Source of the DNA: VYDC01 sp034420495
GTDB taxonomy: Bacteria > Chloroflexota > Dehalococcoidia > UBA2979
DNA: 11,276 nucleotides
Direction of reading: 5' to 3'
NCBI GenBank assembly: GCA_034420495.1
Contig: DAOULG010000090.1
Coordinates: forward strand, 1 to 11,276
The notes under the pieces are model-generated. The model saw only the letters and a program-made list of their open reading frames with translations, searched no databases and was not told the DNA's origin. Below, piece after piece: positions 7,077-11,276 of this stretch; the stretch's first letter is position 1, and each line of letters opens with the position of its first letter. The position numbers and the translations under genes are program-made.

Positions 7077-7101
7077 CCGCCCGGCAGCCCCGCCCGGGCG
7101 G
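7077..7101 (+). terminator. Possible terminator hairpin after the M28 peptidase gene
   Basis: Three bases after the peptidase stop, CCGCCCGG (7077-7084) and CCGGGCGG (7094-7101) form a perfect 8-bp stem with a 9-base loop. Only a TT follows shortly after, not a T tract, so a classical Rho-independent terminator is not shown. Position and strength favour some role in ending the transcript. Confidence 0.35.
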
Positions 7102-7105
7102 GCGG

Positions 7106-7134
7106 TTGAAGCACGCCCGCCGCTCGCATAGCAT
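7106..7134 (+). promoter_or_regulatory. Candidate sigma-70 type promoter of the LysM lipoprotein gene
   Basis: TTGAAG (7106-7111) and TAGCAT (7129-7134) are exactly 17 bases apart, each matching consensus at four of six positions. RNA would start near 7141, about 21 bases before the first ATG at 7162. The location right after a hairpin and before a gene supports it. Confidence 0.45.
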
Positions 7135-7161
7135 GCAGACATCTCCCCCGGCCGGGACCAA

Positions 7162-7782
7162 ATGATGCCGAACACGCTCCTCGGCCGATCCACAGGGCTC
7201 CGGGTGCCGCGACTCCCGCTGCTGCTGGCGGCGGCGCTGCTGCTCGCGATCGCGGCCGCGTGCGGAGGCGGCGACGACGAGGAGGAGGTCGTCGAGCCGG
7301 AGCCGACGCCGACCCAGGCCCCGATACCGACGGCGACCCCCTTCGCGGCGACGCCCGAGCCGACGGTCGTCGGCGGCGGCGAGACCGCGACGGTGACGCC
7401 CGCGGCGACGCCGCGCACCGAGGTGACCTACCAGGTCGAGCCGGGCGACACGCTCTCCGCCATCGCGCAGCGCTTCGGCACCACCGTGCAGGCGCTGATG
7501 GCGGCGAACGAGATCGCCGACCCGACGCTGATCTTCGCCGGGCAGGACCTGACGATCCCCGGCGAGGGCGCGCCGACGGCCACGCCGGCCCCGACGGGCG
7601 ACGGAGGGGACGACGGCGGGGGCGTCTCGAGCTACGTCGTCCAGCCCGGGGACACGGCCTCCGCCATCGCGGACCGCTTCGGCGTCACGCTCGCCGCCCT
7701 CGCGGAGGCGAACGAGACGACCGTGGAGGAGCTCGGGCTCATCTTCGTCGGCCAGGAGCTCGCCCTCCCCCGCCCGCCGTAG
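7162..7782 (+). CDS. Lipoprotein with two LysM domains
   Basis: Predicted surface-anchored lipoprotein that probably binds peptidoglycan or related N-acetylglucosamine polymers; 206 residues. The N-terminus has basic residues, a Leu/Ala core (18-33) and a lipobox ending in AAAC with the lipidated Cys at 34. An acidic patch (38-47) and a Thr/Pro-rich linker (48-86, with TPTQAPIPTATP) follow. LysM 1 spans about 90-133 (YQVEPGDTLSAIAQRFGTTV through LIFAGQDLTIP). A second linker of Thr/Pro and Gly/Asp precedes LysM 2 at about 158-203 (YVVQPGDTASAIADRFGVTL through LIFVGQELALP). No catalytic domain is attached. Two ATG codons lie side by side at 7162 and 7165; a weak CGGGA just upstream is better spaced for the second. 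Its own promoter and the hairpins on both sides make it look like a single-gene unit. LysM assignment is firm; the ligand is inferred from the family. Confidence 0.9.
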   Translation: MMPNTLLGRSTGLRVPRLPLLLAAALLLAIAAACGGGDDEEEVVEPEPTPTQAPIPTATPFAATPEPTVVGGGETATVTPAATPRTEVTYQVEPGDTLSAIAQRFGTTVQALMAANEIADPTLIFAGQDLTIPGEGAPTATPAPTGDGGDDGGGVSSYVVQPGDTASAIADRFGVTLAALAEANETTVEELGLIFVGQELALPRPP

Positions 7783-7813
7783 CGCCCGGCTCCCGCGACC
7801 CCGCTCCCCGACC

Positions 7814-7860
7814 CGCGCCCGGCGGCCTCCCGGCCCGGGCCGGCGGCCCCGCCGGGCGCG
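7814..7860 (+). terminator. Strong GC hairpin downstream of the LysM gene, possible terminator
   Basis: A perfect 12-bp inverted repeat, CGCGCCCGGCGG (7814-7825) and CCGCCGGGCGCG (7849-7860), encloses 23 bases that themselves contain the palindrome CGGCCCGGGCCG (7831-7842). It lies 31 bases after the LysM stop and about 80 bases before the carboxylase gene. No T tract follows. It could be a U-less terminator, an attenuator-like structure for the next gene, or a protein-binding palindrome. Confidence 0.4.
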
Positions 7861-7884
7861 CTGGCGTGGTCGGGCGGGAGTGAC

Positions 7885-7890
7885 GATACT
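7885..7890 (+). promoter_or_regulatory. Possible -10 box upstream of the carboxyltransferase gene
   Basis: GATACT lies 48 bases before the ATG at 7939 and is the only AT-leaning hexamer in the gap between 7783 and 7938. No acceptable -35 box is seen 16-18 bases upstream. Low confidence. Confidence 0.2.
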
Positions 7891-7938
7891 GGCGCGGGCC
7901 GCTGGCCGGGGAGACGACGCGCGAGCCGAGGTGGGTGC

Positions 7939-9480
7939 ATGTCCTTCGAGGAGAAGCTCCGGGCGCTGCGGGCGCTCAAGGAGGAGGCCGCGCTCGGCGG
8001 CGGGCAGGCGCGGATCGACGCCCAGCACGCGCGGGGCAAGCTCACGGCCCGCGAGCGCATCGACCTCCTGGTCGACCCGGGGAGCTTCGAGGAGATCGAC
8101 GCGCTCGCCGTCTCGATGAACGAGGGGGCCGGCGAGAGCTTCCGCGGCGACGCCGTCGTCACCGGCTGGGGGACCATAGACGGGCGCACGATCTGCGTCT
8201 TCGCGCAGGACTTCACCGTCTACGGGGGATCGCTCGGCGAGGTCGTCGGCACCAAGATCGCGAAGACGATGGATCTCGCCGTCAAGATCGGCGTCCCCAT
8301 CATCGGGCTCAACGACTCCGGCGGCGCGCGCATCCAGGAGGGCGTGACGGCGCTCGCCGGCTACGGGGAGATCTTCCTGCGCAACGTGCGCGCCTCGGGG
8401 GTCGTCCCCCAGATCAGCGTGATCCTGGGGCCGTGCGCCGGCGGCGCCGTCTACTCGCCGGCGATCACCGACTTCATCTTCATGGTGAAGGGGACCTCGC
8501 AGATGTTCATCACGGGGCCGGACGTGATCGAGGCGGTGACCGGGGAGAAGACGACGCAGGAGGAGCTCGGCGGGGCGATGTCGCACAACGCCAAGTCGGG
8601 CGCCGCGCAGTTCTCCGTCGAGGGGGAGCGGGAGTGCCTGGAGGAGGTGCGCCGCATGCTCGCCTTCATCCCCTCGAACCAGATGGAGGATCCGCCCTTC
8701 GTCGAGACCGGCGACCCGCCCGCCCGGCGGGTCGACGAGGTCGCGAACCTGGTCCCCGACGACGAGGCGGTGCCCTACGACGTCCGCGACGTGATCGAGC
8801 AGCTCGTCGACCACGGCGACTTCCAGGAGGTGCACGAGTTCTTCGCGCAGAACATCGTGGTCGGCTTCGCGCGCATCGCCGGCTACGCCGTCGGCGTCGT
8901 CGCCAACCAGCCGATGTTCCTGGGCGGCGTCCTCGACATCGACTCCTCGCGCAAGGCGGCGCGCTTCGTGCGCTTCTGCGACGCCTTCAACCTGCCGCTC
9001 GTGACGCTCGTGGACGTGCCGGGCTACCTCCCCGGCCTCGCGCAGGAGTACGGCGGCATCATCACCCACGGCGCCAAGCTCGTGTACGCCTACGCGGAGG
9101 CGACCGTCCCCAAGATCACCGTGATCCTGCGCAAGGGCTTCGGCGGCGCATACGACGCGATGGGCTCCAAGCACCTGGCCGCCGACGTGAACTACGCCTG
9201 GCCGACGGCGGCGATCGCGGTCATGGGCGCCGGGCAGGCCGTCAACATCATCGCCCGGCGGGAGCTGCAGGCCGCCGACGACCCGGAGGCGAAGCGCGCC
9301 GAGCTCACCGCCGAGTACCGCGAGCGGCTCGAGCACCCCTACATCGCCGCGTCGCGCGGCTACATCGACGACGTCATCGACCCGAGCGAGACGCGGGCGA
9401 AGATCGCGCACGCGCTGGCGATGCTGCGCACCAAGGCCGACGTGCCGCCGCCGAAGAAGCACGGGAACATCCCGCTCTAG
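7939..9480 (+). CDS. pccB: Acyl-CoA carboxylase carboxyltransferase (beta) subunit, probably propionyl-CoA carboxylase
   Basis: Transfers the carboxyl group from carboxybiotin to an acyl-CoA, most likely propionyl-CoA to give methylmalonyl-CoA. At 513 residues it is the normal length for a PccB/AccD5-type subunit, with N- and C-terminal crotonase-like domains. Seen: RGKLTARERIDLLVDPGSF, FAQDFTVYGGSLGE, NDSGGARIQEGV, GPCAGGAVYSPAITDF (164-179, first oxyanion hole), ITGPDVI, DVPGYLPGLAQEYGGII and KGFGGAYDAMGSKHL (from 399, second oxyanion hole). Asp406 in GGAYD aligns with Asp422 of S. coelicolor PccB, reported as important for propionyl- over acetyl-CoA choice, which favours PccB. A small difference is MGAGQAVNII where most members have Glu-Gly (MGAEGAVNI-like). 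The start ATG has GAGGTG about five bases upstream. No biotin carboxylase or biotin-carrier gene is in the window, so the alpha subunit must be encoded elsewhere. Methylmalonyl-CoA carboxyltransferase or decarboxylase subunits are alternatives. Confidence 0.93.
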   Translation: MSFEEKLRALRALKEEAALGGGQARIDAQHARGKLTARERIDLLVDPGSFEEIDALAVSMNEGAGESFRGDAVVTGWGTIDGRTICVFAQDFTVYGGSLGEVVGTKIAKTMDLAVKIGVPIIGLNDSGGARIQEGVTALAGYGEIFLRNVRASGVVPQISVILGPCAGGAVYSPAITDFIFMVKGTSQMFITGPDVIEAVTGEKTTQEELGGAMSHNAKSGAAQFSVEGERECLEEVRRMLAFIPSNQMEDPPFVETGDPPARRVDEVANLVPDDEAVPYDVRDVIEQLVDHGDFQEVHEFFAQNIVVGFARIAGYAVGVVANQPMFLGGVLDIDSSRKAARFVRFCDAFNLPLVTLVDVPGYLPGLAQEYGGIITHGAKLVYAYAEATVPKITVILRKGFGGAYDAMGSKHLAADVNYAWPTAAIAVMGAGQAVNIIARRELQAADDPEAKRAELTAEYRERLEHPYIAASRGYIDDVIDPSETRAKIAHALAMLRTKADVPPPKKHGNIPL

Positions 9481-9486
9481 CGGGCG

Positions 9487-9544
9487 GCGCGTCCCGCGAC
9501 CGGGGAGGGGCCGCCGGCCCGGGCCGCCGGGCGGCGGGGCGCGC
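9487..9544 (+). repeat. Imperfect inverted repeat between pccB and icd
   Basis: GCGCGTCCCGC (9487-9497) can pair with GCGGGGCGCGC (9534-9544) over 11 bp with one G-U pair. The 36-base interior contains GGCCCGGGCC and further short complementary GC runs. It ends just before the icd ribosome-binding site (GGGAGGG at about 9552). It could reduce read-through or affect icd translation, but there is no T tract and such repeats arise easily at this GC content. Confidence 0.3.
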
Positions 9545-9565
9545 GGGCGGGGGAGGGAGCAGGTC

Positions 9566-10786
9566 GTGGAGAAGATTCGGGTCGCAAGCCCGCTGGTCGA
9601 GCTCGACGGCGACGAGATGGCGCGCATCATGTGGGCCTGGATCCGCGAGCGCCTCGTCCTCCCCTACCTGGAGGTGGACCTGCGCTACTACGACCTCGGC
9701 ATCGAGGCGCGCGACGCCACCGACGACCGCATCACCGTCGAGGCGGCGGAGGCGATCCGGGAGCACGGCGTCGGCGTCAAGTGCGCCACCATCACCCCCG
9801 ACGAGGACCGCGTCGAGGAGTTCGGGCTGAAGCAGATGTGGCGCTCGCCCAACGGGACGATCCGCAACATCCTGGGCGGGACGGTCTTCCGCGAGCCGAT
9901 CCTCTGCCGGAACGTGCCGCGCCTGGTGCCGGGGTGGGAGCAGCCCATCGTCATCGGCCGCCACGCCTTCGGCGACCAGTACCGCGCGACCGACGTCCCG
10001 ATCCCGGGGCCGGGGACGCTGACGCTCACCTTCCAGCCGCAGGACGGCGGCGAGGCGCTCTCATGGGAGGTGAACGCCTTCGACTCCCCCGGCGTCGCGC
10101 TCGGGATGTTCAACCTGGACGCCTCGATCCGCGACTTCGCGCGCGCCTGCCTGAACTACGGGCTGCAGCGGCGCTGGCCGGTCTACCTCTCGACGAAGAA
10201 CACCATCCTCAAGGTCTACGACGGGCGCTTCCTGCAGATCTTCCAGCAGGTCTTCGACGAGGAGTTCTCGGGGCGCTTCGCCGAGGCCGGCATCGAATAC
10301 GAGCACCGGCTGATAGACGACCTGGTCGCGCAGGCGATGAAGTGGAGCGGCGGCTTCATCTGGGCCGCGAAGAACTACGACGGCGACGTCCAGTCGGACG
10401 CGGTCGCGCAGGGCTTCGGCTCGCTCGGCCTGATGACCTCGGTGCTGCTGACGCCCGACGGCGATACCGTGGAGGCGGAGGCCGCCCACGGGACCGTGAC
10501 CCGCCACTACCGCGCCTACCAGCGCGGCGAGGAGACCTCGACCAACCCCATCGCCTCGATCTTCGCCTGGACGCGCGGGCTCGCGCACCGCGCCCGGCTC
10601 GACGGCACGCCGGCCGTGGGCGAGTTCGCCGGGACGCTGGAGCGCTGCTGCGTCGAGGCGGTCGAGGGCGGCGAGATGACGAGGGACCTGGCGCTCCTGG
10701 CCGGCCCCGGGCAGGAGTGGCTCACGACGGCCGGCTACCTCGACGCGGTCGAGAGGCGGCTCCAGGGGGCACTCGGGAGCAGGTGA
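9566..10786 (+). CDS. icd: NADP-dependent isocitrate dehydrogenase, eukaryotic-type (subfamily II) dimer
   Basis: Oxidatively decarboxylates isocitrate to 2-oxoglutarate, making NADPH, in the cytoplasm. The 406 residues align nearly end to end with human IDH1 (414 residues), and differ from the E. coli Icd subfamily. Seen: SPNGTIRNILGGTVFREPI (substrate loop, Arg100), IGRHAFGDQYRATD with Arg132 and Tyr139 at the same numbers as the catalytic pair of human IDH1, STKNTILKVYDGRF (catalytic Lys), LIDDLVAQAMK, NYDGDVQSDAVAQGFGSLG (metal-binding Asp residues), EAAHGTVTRHYR (308-316 for HGTVTRHYR; Arg313-His314 mark NADP rather than NAD use) and TSTNPIASIFAWTRGLAHRA. The C-terminus is somewhat shorter than in human. 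The start is GTG, with GGGAGGG about seven bases upstream; MEKIRV then matches the family start. It sits 85 bases after pccB and 49 before mdh, probably in one unit with mdh. Confidence 0.96.
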   Translation: MEKIRVASPLVELDGDEMARIMWAWIRERLVLPYLEVDLRYYDLGIEARDATDDRITVEAAEAIREHGVGVKCATITPDEDRVEEFGLKQMWRSPNGTIRNILGGTVFREPILCRNVPRLVPGWEQPIVIGRHAFGDQYRATDVPIPGPGTLTLTFQPQDGGEALSWEVNAFDSPGVALGMFNLDASIRDFARACLNYGLQRRWPVYLSTKNTILKVYDGRFLQIFQQVFDEEFSGRFAEAGIEYEHRLIDDLVAQAMKWSGGFIWAAKNYDGDVQSDAVAQGFGSLGLMTSVLLTPDGDTVEAEAAHGTVTRHYRAYQRGEETSTNPIASIFAWTRGLAHRARLDGTPAVGEFAGTLERCCVEAVEGGEMTRDLALLAGPGQEWLTTAGYLDAVERRLQGALGSR

Positions 10787-10792
10787 CCGCCG

Positions 10793-10809
10793 CCGCCCGC
10801 TCGGGGCGG
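10793..10809 (+). repeat. Short hairpin between icd and mdh
   Basis: CCGCCC (10793-10798) and GGGCGG (10804-10809) can form a 6-bp stem with a 5-base loop in the 49-base gap between icd and mdh. No T tract follows and the mdh ribosome-binding region starts soon after, so it more likely modifies mRNA stability or reflects base composition than ends transcription. Confidence 0.25.
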
Positions 10810-10835
10810 GGCGCGTGCAGCGGAGAAGGGGAAGC

Positions 10836-11276
10836 ATGCGAGGGAAGGTGACGTTCGTCGGCGCCGGGATGACCGGCTCGACCATGGCGCAGCTGGCGGC
10901 GCAGCGCGGCTACGCCGACGTGGTGCTCATCGACATCGTCGACGGGCTCGCCGGCGGGAAGGCGCTCGACATCCAGGAGGCGGGCCCCTGGGCCGCCTCC
11001 TCGGCGCGCATCACCGGCACCACGGAGTGGAGCGAGACCGCCGGCTCGGACGTGGTCGTCGTGACCTCGGGCGTCCCGCGCAAGCCCGGGATGACGCGCG
11101 AGGACCTGCTCGCCACCAACGCCGGCATCGTGCGCTCGGTGGTCGGCCAGGCGGTCGAGCACTCGCCCGACGCCGTCTTCGTGATCTTCGCCAACCCGAT
11201 GGATGCGATGTGCCACGTGGCGCTCGAGGCGAGCGGCCTCCCCGCGGCGCGCGTCGTGGGGCAGGGCGGGATGCTC
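10836..11276 (+). CDS. mdh: Malate dehydrogenase (LDH-like type), 5' part
   Basis: Interconverts malate and oxaloacetate with NAD(H) in the TCA cycle. The frame is open to the end of the window: 147 of an expected 310 or so residues. Seen: VGAGMTGSTMAQ (8-19; GxGxxG dinucleotide loop), VLIDIVDG with Asp33, the residue that selects NAD, GKALDIQEA, VVTSGVPRKPGMTRED (75-90) and NPMDAM (120-125). Arg82 sits where lactate dehydrogenases have Gln102, so malate rather than lactate is expected; Arg88 is the catalytic-loop substrate-binding Arg, and Asn95 is in its usual place. The catalytic His lies beyond the window. The ATG is preceded by GGAGAAGGGGAAGC, a purine-rich ribosome-binding region. It follows icd by 49 bases and is probably co-transcribed with it. 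The fold is the LDH-like MDH used by Chloroflexota and many other bacteria. Confidence 0.95.
   Translation, partial: MRGKVTFVGAGMTGSTMAQLAAQRGYADVVLIDIVDGLAGGKALDIQEAGPWAASSARITGTTEWSETAGSDVVVVTSGVPRKPGMTREDLLATNAGIVRSVVGQAVEHSPDAVFVIFANPMDAMCHVALEASGLPAARVVGQGGML

Noticed and set aside
7831..7842. CGGCCCGGGCCG and similar short GC palindromes in the gaps (for example 5184-5195 and 7089-7102) as specific operators.
   Set aside because: Short GC palindromes are expected by chance at this base composition, and they do not share a common sequence or spacing to promoters.
6739..9630. A 963-codon open frame on the minus strand across the LysM and carboxylase genes.
   Set aside because: It lies antisense to two well-supported genes, and its translation is Arg/Asp/Val/His-rich low-complexity sequence with no recognisable motif. 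Such frames arise because GC-rich third positions suppress stop codons on the opposite strand.
1..11276. CRISPR arrays, tRNA or rRNA genes, IS elements, attachment sites, toxin-antitoxin or defence genes.
   Set aside because: Read through on both strands and none seen: no regularly spaced repeats, no transposase or integrase motifs, no cloverleaf candidates, and no recognisable defence proteins.

Overview
The window is very GC-rich (clearly above 65% by eye), with G/C at most third codon positions. It reads as a stretch of ordinary bacterial chromosome. Two lipoproteins, one with Thr-Pro-rich linkers after the lipobox and LysM repeats, together with an LDH-like malate dehydrogenase and a bL25/CTC protein with an acidic tail, suggest a high-GC member of Chloroflexota. 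An actinobacterium cannot be excluded. There is no rRNA, tRNA, CRISPR array, IS element, phage gene or integrase, and no clear sign of recent transfer.

Layout. (1) 1-696: the 3' part of rlmN (23S rRNA/tRNA adenine C2-methyltransferase), running off the left edge. It converges on rplY (bL25/CTC, minus strand, 693-1361), and the two TAG stops share one CTAG palindrome. (2) 1362-1510: a divergent promoter region. (3) 1511-5178: a two-gene operon, hyuA-hyuB, with an ATGA overlap, encoding the two subunits of a hydantoinase/5-oxoprolinase-type ATP-dependent enzyme. (4) 5288-7074: a small two-helix membrane protein and a secreted M28 zinc peptidase lipoprotein with a PA domain. The peptidase has no canonical start codon near its signal peptide; its most likely start is a CTG overlapping the stop of the upstream gene. 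(5) 7162-7782: a LysM-repeat lipoprotein behind its own well-spaced promoter. (6) 7939-11276: a central-carbon block with the carboxyltransferase subunit of an acyl-CoA (probably propionyl-CoA) carboxylase, a eukaryotic-type NADP-dependent isocitrate dehydrogenase, and the first 147 codons of malate dehydrogenase, running off the right edge. GC-rich inverted repeats lie in the gaps between these genes.

How the genes work together. The last three genes connect in metabolism. Propionyl-CoA carboxylation feeds methylmalonyl-CoA towards succinyl-CoA, and isocitrate and malate dehydrogenases are TCA-cycle steps. The biotin carboxylase/carrier subunit that the carboxyltransferase needs is not in this window. 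HyuAB probably opens or carboxylates a small amide or ketone ring substrate at the cost of ATP, but the substrate cannot be read from sequence. The two lipoproteins and the membrane protein make a small envelope-related group.

I did not find a new multi-gene system. The points most worth a second look are the start of the M28 peptidase, the in-frame hexanucleotide repeat that builds its signal peptide, and the shared-stop junction of rlmN and rplY. Very long stop-free frames on the minus strand (up to 963 codons) are treated as shadows of GC-rich coding sequence.
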